In this document: piece after piece, positions 43,323 through 64,000 of the stretch
How positions within the stretch are numbered: the stretch's first letter is position 1
How the letters are laid out: each line of letters opens with the position of its first letter
Source: Lota lota
Taxonomy: Eukaryota > Chordata > Actinopteri > Gadiformes > Lotidae
Direction of reading: 5' to 3'
Assembly (NCBI GenBank): GCA_026745465.1
Contig: JACYXH010000240.1
Location: 445,951 to 509,950, forward strand
Length of the DNA: 64,000 nucleotides
Notes under the pieces: model-generated
Told to the model about the DNA's origin: nothing
Seen by the model: only the letters and a program-made list of their open reading frames with translations
Database searches by the model: none
Translations under genes and position numbers: made by a program

Positions 43323-44634
43323 GGTCTGTGTGGCTGTTCTGCATCTCCTGTTGCAGGTGTGCAGTGCCCATTCTTCACCATTACAAATGGAATACAGTTT
43401 TTCGGTATCTGTGAGATGAACGATAGGCTGAGTGAACTCATGATCAAAGTACCCTGGACCTCAAGCGGTTGAAATGGTTCCCGTGTGGTTGTTGGCTCCT
43501 GACATACCACAGGGGAGAAGTTGCATGTCACCTACATTCCACCTACGTAGCCACTTCATAACATGGCACCATACACATAACACCCACATGACACAAGTGG
43601 ACATGTAATGCATACATAGGGTAATATAAGAGCCAAATAAGGACGTAGTTAGTTTTTAGTGTGAAGTTAGAGACGTGGAAGCAACGCAGTTTTTTGACCG
43701 TGTATACCATGTATAAGTTTTGCGTTTAATAAGTAAACATTTAAAAAGGAAAACTTTTGGTTTGCTCGTGTTTCGAATGCTGGTTGCATATGGACTGACT
43801 TCAGGGAAGTGGCACAGAATAATTAGAAGCAACGAGGTACGTGCCATTACAGATATATTTATAGAATATAACATAACAATCCACATAAATCTAGGCAAAA
43901 TAAAAGGAGTCCCAAAATTGCATCTGTAGACAACAAAAAGTAGGCTTTAGGCTCATTGTGCACAATGGGAGTGCATTTTGTAACACATATTAGGGTAAGT
44001 CAGGCTAAGTTAGAATTAGCCCAGGCTACATATGCCTATAGATTCGATAATTTTTGCACGGTCAATTGTGTTTTTATGAATTTATATCGAATTGTGTCTA
44101 ATTATATCAATAGCAGGCTACATGGTTTTAGCGATTCATTTGGCATCTTACTGTATCAAATGCAGGCACACTTAATCACTTTTTTGTCAACATCAGATTT
44201 CCTAAATGATGTAGTAGACTATGTTGACAGTTGGTGCGTGTCAAGAGCAAAACTATAGATGCAATGACAAGCCACATCTAACCAAATCTAACGATACAAC
44301 CCCAGAATGAAGATGGAAAAACCAATGGAAATATTGGAAAACGTTTCAACAAACGATTGAACAATCATACATTCTCATGGGAGCAGAAGAAGAGAGACAA
44401 GTCAAGAAAATATCGCCATTAAACTTACTTCTTTGATATATTTTTCAGACCATTTGTAGGAAGATGGCTATACAGTTATCCAATGCCGGTGCCTTTGTCG
44501 GACGACTAAAAAGACAGAATCTGGAAGTACAGCCTTTCTCTTTACTTAGGCTCTGTCCGTCAGGCGCTTTCAGCCAGTCTCATTGGACTGATGTAAAGGC
44601 ATCGCTGCAAATAGGAAGAGAGCGCGAGAGATGG

Positions 44635-44638
<4 letters not shown>

Positions 44639-44665
<27 letters not shown>

Positions 44666-44677
44666 AAGTGCGACCAT

Positions 44678-44739
<62 letters not shown>
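44639..44739. repeat. G-run followed by (GA)n
   Basis: An unbroken run of about 27 G (44639-44665) is followed by a (GA)n array (44683-44739). Confidence 0.95.
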
Positions 44740-44743
<4 letters not shown>

Positions 44744-46409
44744 AAATAAACCTTCACATTCTGTGGATTCTTGGGAGGATGCCAACGTCCCAGAATTCCA
44801 CATGTCACACATAAGGTTTCAATTAGAGAGCAGAATCCAATGGCCAACCAGAGAGCCCCTTCTCCTCCTCAAAAGACCCTTTCTCTTGACAGCTCAAGAT
44901 TGAGGCAGCCATGATCCAAGGTAATATTCCCCCTCATTTATTGAAAACACACAGGTTTAACTTTTGTTTTTTATTATGATTATGGACGCAAATAGTTAGG
45001 CTCTGTTGGGATTCTCTACACGTTCCAAATTCAAAACGGAATAAATGTCTGGATACTTTTTTTTAGCCCACCAGTCATTCAAGAGCATGAAGAAGTCAGA
45101 AGAAACTCTGATGACATCATTCGCCAAAGTTCCCCCCATGCTGATGATATGGACCAGATATGGACTCAAGCCTTCGAGCCAATGACAGAGGACGACACAC
45201 TGAGTAAACCTAGGTTCACTGTGTGGGATCACATGTTTATCTGAACCACGTTTAAAGCTCCAGTTTTTGTTGTTTTTCTTCAAAGTGAAAAAGTATGGGG
45301 AGCTCTAATGAGAAAAATATAGCGTTGTGCTGCCGCGGCTAGCCTTTCAGACCATTCTCTGGAAGAGCTTCAGAGTAGCACTTTACCATTCACCTATACG
45401 TGGAAACACACCGACAATGCGTCATATTACTTCAACACAATATCCTGTAGACGTGTCGAAGGCTATAAGAGGATGATCCTACAGAGGCTCTACCCATACA
45501 CTATTTTTACATAATAACGTTGAGTTTGAACGGTTGAGCCAGGGGAAGATTTGGGCAGCCAGAAAGCATTATTTCCTGAAAGGCTGCAGAAGCGTAGCAC
45601 GCTCTGGCTCATCTCTAACATCCTCCATGTGCTGGAAACTCTGATTCAAGCCACCAAGAAGCCTAATGCAAAAAGCATTTTCATTTCACACACACAAGCC
45701 CGTGAAACATTTTTGGTCTCTCACTCTCTCCCGCTCACAAACCCACTTCAAATTACAGATCATTAAACACATTTCTACGAAGTGTAGAAATGTGTGAAGA
45801 ATAAGAAGTAGAAATGTGTGAAGAATAAAACGAAACATTTGTACACAGTAAACAGCCCCACACACAAATGACTCGGTGTTACCTCCTCCAAAGAGTGTAT
45901 TTATTAAATAGAAAAGCTAGATTCCTCTGGATATTTAACAAGATCATATTTCATCTGATTACAGGAAGAAGAGAAGCAGACCCTAAATACCCTCCAATCC
46001 TTTCCATGTATCTTCATTACATGTTACATGTTACATGTTGGGTTTACCTTCAGGACTAGACCCACATTATAAACTTAATGTATATACCATGTATATACAC
46101 ACAGATATATATAGAGAGATTTTTTTTGACGAGTAGATGACCCTTTCCACCTATAAAGAATTGATCAATGTGTATAAAAACGATGTAATGATGTTTAAAT
46201 AAATAGCTGTGTCGTTCACTTCATCCAGTCAGAATAACGGAGATTCCATCTGACCGCATCGTTCATTCTTAATGTTACTACACATCACACCGTTTCTCCC
46301 CACCCATGGAAAGCAGCTAGTTAGGTAGGGTGATTGCAGAAGGTCTCCTGCCTCCTTGTCTCTCTCCTTCGATATGTCCTCATACACCTCTCTTGCACCC
46401 CCGCTTCCT

Positions 46410-54842
<8,433 letters not shown>

Positions 54843-55560
54843 GTTGACACTGGTGAACGTACAGCCCTCTCTCTCTCTCTCGTTCTCTCTGTAGAATTGG
54901 AGCGCACAGAACAAATAGAAAATAAACAAGTTTTGTGATAACATCGCAGCTATTAAGGTGTATTAGCCTGACCGCCGATGATTAATACAATACACCATTA
55001 AAGACGTCCTTGAAATAGAAAATAATTGAAATACTTGGAAACGTGTTTATCGTGTTTTGACTGGCTAGAAGGGATTTCGTAGGTGATCCGAAAACATGAT
55101 GGTACACCTAAATGAGAACAATTCTAGGCCTATAAATAATACAGGCTAGACAAATATATTAGTAAGACAAAGCTTACATCAGATGTATGTAACTTTATAT
55201 GTAACTTAACCACGGCAGTTAAACTGTTGACTATCAAGATACACTTGATAACATTGGGATATTTCAACCATTCGTCATCAATGAATCGGAGATGGTAGAA
55301 TCAAATCAATTGCAATACTATATGCATTTCTTGATTATTTTACGTAATCACGAGGCATGTTTGTTAGGTTCTTATTATATATGACACATTATAATATGAG
55401 CAGCAGTGCATTTTGCTGGGATGTGTGGCTAAAGTTGTACACGAGTGGTAAATGCCCGGCATTGTAGCTTTCTATTTAAAATACAACATAAAAATCACTC
55501 AATGTGAGGCTCAATGGAAGTAAATAAAGGAAACTGATTAGAACTTACCTCTATTCTGCG
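54843..55560 (-). other. uap1 5' UTR and first intron
   Basis: Minus-strand acceptor TTCTACAG places the start-codon exon at 54888-54560. A donor (GTAAGTTC, complement 55541-55548) marks a 5' UTR exon beginning at 55549. The intron between shows nothing notable. Confidence 0.6.
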
Positions 55561-55690
55561 ACTCCCTTGGATTTATAAACATAAATGCCTGTAATTGTGT
55601 TGGGCTTCCAGTGCTTGATTCGATGCCCCCGCCCCCTTACGGCACCTCCCGGTTCGTCGTCACGTTTGACGTGGCACTAACTACTGCCCT
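55549..55690 (-). promoter_or_regulatory. uap1 first exon and promoter with TGACGTGG element
   Basis: A GC-rich stretch (GCCCCCGCCCCC at 55625-55636) is followed upstream by TGACGTGG (55667-55674) and GTCACG (55658-55663). TGACGTGG fits the UPR element bound by XBP1 and ATF6. It lies about 120 bp from the 5' UTR exon's donor. Confidence 0.5.
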
Positions 55691-55848
55691 CCTATGGATG
55701 AAACAGGTACTATGTCGTATTCACTACTGCATTTTGAAGCTATTCAAGTATTGATTGGCAGCAGGCGACCAATGCCTTTCCAGACAAACGAAACCAGAGA
55801 AACCAGACACCACACACACAAACGCACGCACGGACGCACGCATATGCA

Positions 55849-55867
<19 letters not shown>

Positions 55868-55943
<76 letters not shown>
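55868..55943. repeat. (CA)n microsatellite between uap1 and ubxn6
   Basis: A pure CA array preceded by CGCACGCA repeats, in the interval between the divergent uap1 and ubxn6 genes. The remaining 55944-56560 is AT-rich and featureless. Confidence 0.96.
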
Positions 55944-55945
<2 letters not shown>

Positions 55946-56574
55946 TTTGGTGTATTACAATTAAACAATACATCGATAAACCACTAGCAGGCTCATATCT
56001 CACATTACAAAGGGTTAATATTACAATTACAATTACTACAATTACGTAGACTAAAGAAGTGTAACGTACAGTACTGAAACAATTGTCACATAATTGTCAT
56101 TGTTGTTTTCATTATGCTAAAACACTGAATATTCCGTCAATCAAACTTATTTCCATCTTCAACTATAAAAGTGGTTAACGTTGGCCTTTGTAGAGCATTT
56201 CAGTGCCAGTCTACTCGTTTTGTGAGTTTCATCAGTGGGATTCATTTGGTCCTTTTTGGAGGAAGAGACCAGATAGCACAACAATTGTCGATATGACATA
56301 ATACCGTTTTATGATCTTATGAGCTCTCTCTTTACAGCCAAACTTTTATTTTCTAAAAGTTGTACTCCTAATTCCACATTGTGTTTACCTTATTAAAATA
56401 TTAAAAATAAATCAAATAGATGCAATGGTCCCAATATTTTTCTTTGATAGTATCCTTATGTATTATTGTATAATTACAACATTAGACATGGGATAAACAT
56501 GGGAAACGTGAACGTGTCTTTGTGTTCAGTATGACATACAGCCACACGAGGGCAGTATGACGAAATATACGGTC

Positions 56575-56702
56575 ATTATTTACCGGAAGTACATTTCCTT
56601 GCATTTATTCAGAGTCTGACTTCCACCCCAAATATTTGTGGTTTGGGCTGTCATTAGCACCTAGCATTTTGGTGATAATATCGCCGTAAGATTGGTTTAG
56701 AA
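56575..56702 (+). promoter_or_regulatory. ubxn6 promoter / 5' UTR with consensus ETS site
   Basis: ACCGGAAGT at 56582-56590 is a full ETS-family consensus about 113 bp before the start codon. No TATA box is seen, as expected for a housekeeping gene. Confidence 0.55.
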
Positions 56703-59700
56703 ATGAAGAAGTTCTTTGAAGACATTAAAAAAGACATCAAATTCAAATCGGCGGGAACTGGGAAGAAACTAACCGACGACGCCAGGTGCAAAATACACTT
56801 TTTATAAACCCTGATAATGTGTACAGTGAACAATCTAGAGCTGTATTTAGCGGGTTAGTATGATATATAATAGATGAGTGATGTTATGTTTGGAACTGTG
56901 TTCCATAGTACATGCTTTACATTGACTAGTCTAGGTCCCCTCTAATCTCTAACGGCCTAATCCTTCTTTAAAAAGACATCTTGGATTATCGAAATAAAGC
57001 TATGCTACTGTGAGTAACAGGTCAGGGACACGCGTAGTGATCTACATCTAGCAACTATGAACGTACAGCTTTATCATTGTACGTTTGCCTTGGCGCGATT
57101 GGGTGGACGTAATGAAAAACATGGCCTGGACAATGGATACATCAATTGAACCTCCCTTCTTCTGTCCTCCCCACATCATGGAATAGCAAACCTCAAGTCA
57201 CGCAGAGCAATGCAAGTACTAAGCCTCGCCAGGCGCCCACTGAAGGTGCGCAGAGAGCCGGAGCCGCAGCGCTGGCCAGAATAGACCAGCATCCACGACC
57301 AAAGGTCCACACGTCGCAAGACGCCATCAGGAAGCAGGGTATGGTGGCGTACATGGTAGCTGTGATGGGGCCGCTCGCAGTGCAAATTTGGCGCCCGTTC
57401 AGTGTTATTCAAATGAAAATCTTTGCCATGTGAAGATGCAAAACAGATTCTTTTTGGTAAATGTTATGCTTATTTCCCCTTCAGTGAAAAAGGAACTGGA
57501 GGCTGAGGCTGCTGCAGTGGCAGAAAAGGAAAAGCCAGTAGAGGTCAGTGTGTATGGCTCAAGGGTTGGTGGAGAACTTGGACTAGATCCATTGTAGTCA
57601 ATGTAGTACTGGTGTGTGCTGGCAGTGTCAAAGATAAAGACATTTAGCAATTCCGAAAACATGCTCTCCTTGTTTGTTAATTAAAAGGTACACTCCATAG
57701 GTCTTTACCGTTAGATCTTTATATACCAAGTACATTTGTGTACTGCTAAAACAATCCTCTGGGAATGTTTTTGAAAACAAATGAGGACTTACAATTATTT
57801 TGGTGATGTGTTAAAAGTTGACTGGGGTAAATTCCCCTGTGTTCAGGACTCCAGTGTGCCAGTGAAGGATCCTGCCTGTCTCTCTGTGTCGGGAGTGTTT
57901 TTCACCTGTCCACTTACTGGAGCCACTCTGACTAAGAGCGAGAGAGAAGTACACATCAAAGAGGCTATTTTCATGGTGTGTATAGTGTCCTTTTTAAAAC
58001 AACCTAATACGATACGGTAAGACTTCACCTGATGTTGACTGAGTGTTGTTTACGAGTTACGATGATTGAACGGGGGCTGTGTGTTCCCTTCAGCGGTTTG
58101 AGGAGGACGCAGTAGAGGCGTCGGTTATGATGATTCACACCTTCAACAAGGACAGAGAGAAAGTCAAAGCTGCTGTGGACATCATCAGCAAGTAAGACGC
58201 TATCGTATTTCACAATGTCTCACACTGGGCCCGATGTGGAAATGCAGATGTAATCTGTAAGGCTGGGCAACCCCTAGTTTATCATCCAAAAACCCTTCTT
58301 TCGTTTTCTAGGTACATTGAGAATATATGCAAGAATCCAGAAGAAGAAAAATATAGGAAAATCAAAGTCAGCAACAAGGTGTTCCAGGTGTGTTCATTTA
58401 AAATATATTTTAGTTCTCTTCAAAAAAAATGCACAGGCTATGACTTGTATAGAATTGGGTCTAGTGGCTGTCGCAACACCAACACTAACCCTGGTCTGGT
58501 ATCTACAGGAGAAGGTCCACTGCCTGGAGGGTAGCAGGGAGTTCCTGCAGGCTGTGGGCTTCATTAGTGCCATGCTCCATGTGGATGGCCAAGGTACGGA
58601 CGCCGTAATGAGGATCCAACACATGCCCTTCCTCTATATATTACTAGTCATTTAGCATTTATCCAAGGCAACCTTTCTCTATTATATCTCTATAGGGATC
58701 TCTTGTAATTGAAAACATGTTATTAATGAGTAGGTAGGGGTTAGGCATCATGCTCAAGGATGACTACAGGAGGGCTGTGGTTCTAGCGCAGAACCTTTTT
58801 GACTCAAACAAGGTAACGATGAGACTGTCCTAACGCGACCCGAATATCTGGCCTCCGTATTACCGCCATAAGATTTGATAATTTCACAGAGAAACTTTGT
58901 CTCCTCACTGTCACTTCTGCTGTTAACCTGTCTATACCTCCCTGTCTATACCTCCCTGTCTAAACTGCTGACTCGCCATCAGAAGAGGACGAGGAGTTCC
59001 TGGTGCTTCCCGAGCAGAGTGCAGAGGCCCTGGAGCAGATGCAGGAGAGGAGAGACCGACTGCAGCGAGGGGAGCCGGTCCGAGCCCAGCTGGACCGGCA
59101 ACCACAGGCCTTCAGAGCGTGCGCCCACGCCTCACGCTTCGAGCTGCCTCCCGAGTTCTACAACCTCACAGCCGATGAGCTGAAGAGAGAGCAGCAGCAG
59201 AGGTACGCGCCCACCGATTGTTTGGGTTATACTGTGGCAACGCTTAAGGACCAATCAGAGTTTGCGGTCTGGATTCTGGATTTATTTGTTTGTTATTTCT
59301 TTAGGATTCTTGGTGCCACTGTTTTGAGTTCTGTTACTGTTTTTCATTTTTTTATTTTAGGCACTTGGTAACGCTTGTTCAAAAAAGGTGCTATATTATA
59401 ATATAGCTGTAGATGATAAATAGGCTCATATCTGAGTCGTTGCGCCGCTGTATAACAAAAATTTCGAAGGCCGAACTAAACGTCTGTATTGTTTGTCAGG
59501 AGTGAGCTGTTGGAGAAGAACGCCATGCTGCGCACCAAGGCCATGCGAGAGAAGGACGAGCAGAGGGAGAGGAGGAAATACAACTATACCCTGCTGAGGA
59601 TCAGGCTCCCCGACGGCACCCTGCTTCAAGGTCCGCCTCTAACCCTGACTCTGATGCTTTCAGTGTCCCTCATGAATGGAGTGCTGGCTCCAGTATTGGA

Positions 59701-60557
59701 TGAATGCTTTGGTTGTTCAGAGCCTCATCCTGAAGTGGCTTTGGATTAATATCTTATTATCACAGCACCACATCATTGATGCGTCAGCCCATTGTTTCTG
59801 CATAGCTTAATGTGTTCTGAAGCAATAACAGACTGTGAGGCACGTACTAATAGACTCCTCTCGCAGAAGTGTGGCAGCAGGTTAAACCACAACTGCCACA
59901 CCACAAATAACACCAGTTTAATTTAGGTATGCCAGTGCACCAAACTAGTGACGTAGCCATACCATACCTGTCATATATATGTGGAACAGAATGATGATAA
60001 TAATGAATGTAACAAGCTACACCGGTGTTAACCCTGCTTTGGAAGTTGGGGTCCATAGACTGTAATTAATGTGCCATTGTCCATGCCTGTGGCCCTAGGA
60101 ACCTTCTACGCATGGGACCGGGTGCCTGCGTTGTTCCAGTTTGTCCGCGAGTCACTGGTGGACGGCTGGCAGCCGTTTGAGCTCATCGCTCCCGGGAGCC
60201 AAAAGCTCAAAGAGGCTGAGGATGTTGCCCTGGCAGAATGTAACTTGGTGAGTATGGAAGCATGATCCACTGATGAAAAGCACGGTAGAAAATCGCTTAA
60301 ATGTGTCCTTCACACCCTTCCCAACGATGGATTTCTGAATTTGACCCAGAACCTTTTTTTTTGGTCCTTCAGAGATCCAGAGAAAAAAAACGGCATTAGT
60401 CAACTGTATTTGCAATGTCTCCGTCTCCCAGGTCCCTGCCGCCGTGATCACGTTCAGCTGGGATGCAGCAGTGCAGGCGGACATTGCAGCTGCTGGAGGA
60501 AAGTGCCCAGCGCTCCTCAAACCAAGCCTGCAGGAGAGCATCCAGACCCTCAGCTGA
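56703..60557 (+). CDS. ubxn6: UBX domain-containing protein 6
   Basis: Cofactor of the p97/VCP ATPase, linked in mammals to endolysosomal sorting and damaged-lysosome clearance. Eleven exons: 56703-56785, 57187-57338, 57485-57543, 57847-57975, 58094-58191, 58312-58387, 58509-58593, 58983-59202, 59500-59630, 60099-60247, 60432-60557. The sum is 1308 nt (435 residues; human 441). Visible: N-terminal VCP-binding start MKKFFEDIKKDIKFKSAG; an Ala-rich stretch AAALARI; CPLTGATL before the PUB domain (HTFNKDREKVKAAVDIISKY ... KVHCLEGSREFLQAVGF); SRFELPPEFYNLTADELKRE; basic MLRTKAMREKDEQRE; and the UBX domain (NYTLLRIRLPDGTLLQGTFY ... WQPFELIAPG). The FPR loop of many UBX proteins is not seen, as in the family. 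It lies tail-to-tail with chaf1a, as in human 19p13.3. Confidence 0.95.
58637..58765 (-). repeat. SINE remnant in ubxn6 intron
   Basis: TTTAGCATTTATCCAAGGCAAC is the reverse complement of a diverged SINE tail (GCCTTGGATAAATGCTAAA), and AGGGGTTAGGCATCATGCTCA is a body-like word. Partial copy. Confidence 0.45.
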
Positions 60558-63065
60558 GCAGCACCCACCCAGGGTCCGAGCCTGTGTGGTTTCTTGCAAC
60601 ACCGTATAGGGACCGACTGGGAACTTTTAAACCATTAGTGGTGAATGGTGATAATTAAGGACAGACGAGAGGGCGACTACAACCTAAAAGTCTCACAGCA
60701 TCTCCTCCATGTTAGCACCGTGTTCGTGAATATATGTCCCCAAAAGAGCTTCTCAACGCTTACTAACACCAATCTGATCAAGGACACAATAAGCCGCTAT
60801 GGAGGAGACGTAAAGACCTGATGCATTGCGTAGAACTCTTCTCGCTGCACATTGAAGCTAATGTGCTACAGTGGGAGGAATCCTATTTGTTTAATCCCTC
60901 TTGTTTTAAACCTGATCAGCAGCCAAAAGTGGTTTTGGCAGTATTGGCAATGGTGCTTCTGCCATTGGTCCAACAGTTAATCCAAGTAACACATTTTGGC
61001 TCCACATTGTTTTACTTGCCTAAAGGATCCTGTGTAAAGATTAGTTACGGCACACTAGACAAGTCTGGAGACAAGTGTAGAATATCTGGCGCAACATATG
61101 GTTGAGGCGCAAGTGTTTACCCATTTGATTTAAAGTGCTAACAAGATACTGTCTTTTCATTTGTAATGGCCCTAGTGACTTGTGTCAAATTGAAAAATCG
61201 AAGTAAAGCTATCTAACTTGCACTGCTAGCGAACACTAATAGAAACATATTGATTTCAATATTATAAGCCCCACTGGGTGTGATGTTACTTGTGTCCAAA
61301 GCAGGTATAAACAGAGTAATCATAAAGCTAATTTGAAGTACTGTTTTTGTGAAGGACTTAGTACTTTTGCACAGAGCAACCTGAATCTACCTTTTAAAAA
61401 TAGATCATGGAAGCTAAGGTCACTTGTTATGGTGTCTGCTTATTTAGGCTTCCTGCAACTGTTTTATGTAACCATTTACCTTTTGCACACTAATAGCAAC
61501 GTGAATTACATTTTGTGTCAGCATGTGACCGTTGTGAGTGGCTGTGCAGACTGGTCTTGTATTTGTAACAAATTCAAGCATAAAGTGTTGGGCCTGGATC
61601 ATATCACTTGATGTTGGAGATTGTGTATGGAGCCTAAAAGGACGAGGAGCTTTATGTACATCTAAGCAATGGGAAACCATGTCGAAATTCTGCCAGTAGT
61701 CTGTTTTGGTCTCGCTACAGGCATCTGCTCCAGTGCATGCCTTGTACTCCATAGATGCATTGCATCAGTTCTTGGTTTTGTGCAATTCATTTGTCAACCT
61801 AACTACCATTAGTTTATACAACTTGGAACAAATTTCATGCAGATTTGGCTGTAAAACTCCTGCACACAATTAGCTCCTGACAAGCAATGCTTCAATAGCA
61901 TTCTGCTACTCTGTCTTGTTTAGCCTGTAGGTTTCATGACAAGGAAGATGTTAATGATTTACTAGGCTTGTGTCTGTTCAGAATTAGAGGAAATCTAGTG
62001 CTGTTAATTTATACCTGCCTGTAAAAATTAAATATTTTACTGCAGTGTTCCTGAAGGCTATATTTCTGATTGTGCTTTCTTTGACAATACACCCACAAGT
62101 CTATATTTAATCCATGTCACCTCATACTCCAGCAATAATCACGTTCCGAAGGCTAACAACACATCTAGATGTCTTTATAACGGCGCCAGAGGGAACATTG
62201 GAGGTAAGTATTGCTGATGGCATGGATGCTGACAACCGAAAAGAAACGAGTGAAAAACAAATATAAAAGTGCAATACATTTAATATTATTTTAATGAATT
62301 CAAAATGTTCAAGTATTCTTGAAAAGAAAACAATTACATATTTATAAAATGACTCGGCCTAGCTGTACACTTCTGAGATGTAGCCAACAGCGACCACTCT
62401 TCTGGGCTGTTAGTATGGGAGTCTACCAGATAAATGGCAGTTGGTCAACAAATGCATGGGTGGACTTAAGCACTAGTTTCTCTTTTAACTGTCTGGACTA
62501 TGTACAACGAGACTGACAGCAGGGGTTAGAGTCCCATAATGCCAACATGACTTTACAGCTGATGAATCAGGGAGTAAAATACATTTGTTTCAACTCTTCA
62601 AAAGCCAACCCTAGGCACGGTACGCTCATAACATTCTAAACCCTTGATAGAAGGGTTGAGTTGCTTTTGTCCAAACGCAGTGGTAAACTAAACACTGGTA
62701 ATGATGCTTTGATGACATGATGGCTGTAACGTAGCAGCCCTGTGCAGAACACAGGACAGGAGCTAACCGGCACCCTGGCCAATCAAGGCCTTAATTTATC
62801 TTGCAACGGGGAACTCCATCTTCATTTACAACCCGCCACGGCTTTTGCAGCCTAGAGGTCTCTCGGCATCGGATGTGCGAGGTGAGACACTGCTGCATCA
62901 CTCAGAATCCAGTGGCATCCACAAGTGTCTCTAGCTTGGTGGAAAAACCATTTCCTGGTTCCATTTGGGGAGTGATGGCAACACCCAGGGTTGTGAGGGG
63001 AAAGATTGAAATGGGGGGGGTGGGGGGCAGTGGTATGAAGAGGAGGTCCAGGGCTGGCTCTTTCC
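60558..63065. other. Convergent 3' regions of ubxn6 and chaf1a
   Basis: No coding signal was found. ATTAAA at 62027-62032 (+) may end a ubxn6 3' UTR of about 1.5 kb, and TTTAAT at 62278-62283 (ATTAAA on minus) may end chaf1a. The two genes would then be separated by only about 0.2 kb. Confidence 0.45.
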
Positions 63066-63933
63066 TTAGGCAGTGGCAACCGTTGGAGCAGGGCTGGACA
63101 GTGCGGGGGTGTCTGATGGAGAGACTACCATCTGGCCTGAGCCATCAGTCTCAGCATTAGTCCTTGAGGCGGTCTCTTTGGATGAATCTGTGCAGAAGAA
63201 GTTTTAGCTTTAGTGTTTAGCTTTCATGTTTGGTGTGGAAATAACAGCCATGTGGGTTCTGAACCCAATGGACCGCTCAAACAATGAATGCTTCCAAAAA
63301 ATGACTGCTATAATCCCACCAGTGTTTGGTCATCAACATGATAGCATCCTCCTACTACCCCACACACAACCTTGATGGGAAACTCATCATTTACTCATAG
63401 CCAGTTATCATAGAAGCGGTTTGAGTATACCAAAGTATCAATGAAAGTGTCTTCCAGGAACATTACAAACAGCAGAGTGTGTATGTTGACGTAGTCTCAA
63501 AAATCAGACTTTATATTAATATATAAAAACAAGCTCAAATCTGGGTGAACAGGACATTTGACTTTCTTTCGCTTCATATTTGTTTCAACCAATCATGTTG
63601 CTGGAGGCGGGAATCTGTAGGCGCGTGATTGCCGAACATGGACTCGGAAGCAGCAGTTAACTGTAAAAAGGTGTAAAGGTTTCTTATCAACGCCGTGTAG
63701 ACTGGCTGCTGTAGAAATACACTTATTAAAATCCCCTTCTGAAAGCGTCATCCACTCACGCCAATGAGTTTTCTTAGGTAGAATATCACAGAAGTTCTGC
63801 GATTACATAGTAGGACTGCTGGATAAGAGACAAGTTTATGTAACTTACCACTCTTCGTAGCGATGATGACACAGTCGTCCTCTGCATCCTCCTCCATGTC
63901 GGCCTGGAAACCGTCCGTCTCCATGGGCTCAGT
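63066..63933 (-). CDS. chaf1a: Chromatin assembly factor 1 subunit A (p150), C-terminal two exons (partial)
   Basis: Large subunit of CAF-1, which deposits H3-H4 at replication forks through PCNA. Only the last two exons are in the window (minus): 63933-63849 and 63187-63066, joined in phase across a G|AT codon. They read TEPMETDGFQADMEEDAEDD, CVIIATKS, then a Ser/Thr-rich tail ending APTVATA and a stop. The block DGFQAD followed by an acidic run and DC-hydrophobic-hydrophobic matches the mammalian p150 C-terminus (MDGFQADTEEEE...DCMIV, from memory). Convergent placement with ubxn6 is the human arrangement. Upstream exons lie beyond the window. Confidence 0.8.
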
Positions 63934-64000
63934 CTGTAGGGAACGAGGCGGGGGGCGAGAAATATAGGATTAGAACAATTACTCATTCACAGCAAAGCTG

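Larger units (their letters stand above)
34307..46409. other. Gene-poor interval upstream of ddr2 coding start, downstream of uap1
   Basis: No protein-coding exon could be supported in these 12 kb. An acceptor-like CTTTGTCTTTCAG at 34384-34396 (minus) suggests that the ddr2 start-codon exon is spliced to 5' UTR exons somewhere in this interval, not located. Features seen are GAGC/GA repeats (34780-34870), (CA)n (35059-35090), a SINE (35456-35640), (TTGA)n (38018-38043), (CT)n (42883-42972), and a G-run plus (GA)n (44639-44739). The right end likely holds the uap1 3' UTR. Confidence 0.6.

Overview
The window is vertebrate, and specifically ray-finned fish, nuclear DNA. It has compact multi-exon genes with GT-AG introns, very long (CA)n, (GT)n and (GA)n microsatellites, tRNA-derived SINEs, and a short palindromic element of a type I associate with salmonid and pike-like genomes (the lineage is an inference from memory). 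No bacterial, viral or organellar features were seen. I assembled all gene models by eye from exon homology, splice sites and codon phase. For the complete genes the exon lengths sum to whole codons with consistent phases.

Layout: (1) 514-2978 (+), the 3' end of il12rb2, an IL-12 receptor subunit, with the last fibronectin domain, the transmembrane segment and the tail. (2) 5000-8635 (-), complete serbp1, an mRNA- and ribosome-binding RGG protein. (3) 9777-10154 (+), an unrecognised 125-residue single-pass membrane protein. (4) 10595-14118 (-), complete hsd17b7 (sterol 3-ketoreductase). (5) 14530-14730 (-), a doubtful ccdc190-like exon. (6) 16633-34306 (-), complete coding part of ddr2, the collagen-receptor tyrosine kinase. 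(7) 46410-54842 (-), complete uap1 (UDP-GlcNAc pyrophosphorylase). (8) 56703-60557 (+), complete ubxn6 (p97/VCP cofactor). (9) 63066-63933 (-), the last two exons of chaf1a (CAF-1 p150). The 34.3-46.4 kb stretch is gene-poor and repeat-rich.

The genes do not form one pathway. They are three conserved vertebrate neighbourhoods placed side by side: il12rb2-serbp1 (human 1p31), hsd17b7-ddr2-uap1 (human 1q23) and ubxn6-chaf1a (human 19p13.3), each with conserved relative orientation.

The most unusual signal is in ddr2. A 174-bp segment covering the 3' half of the kinase exon that encodes the DFG motif and activation loop, plus its splice donor, is present a second time. The copy is inverted and base-for-base identical, about 0.7 kb away in the upstream intron, next to a palindromic mobile element and inside A-rich direct repeats. 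The ddr2 pre-mRNA would therefore carry a perfect 174-nt self-complementary stem enclosing another kinase exon. Several other hairpin-type inverted duplications occur in the window.
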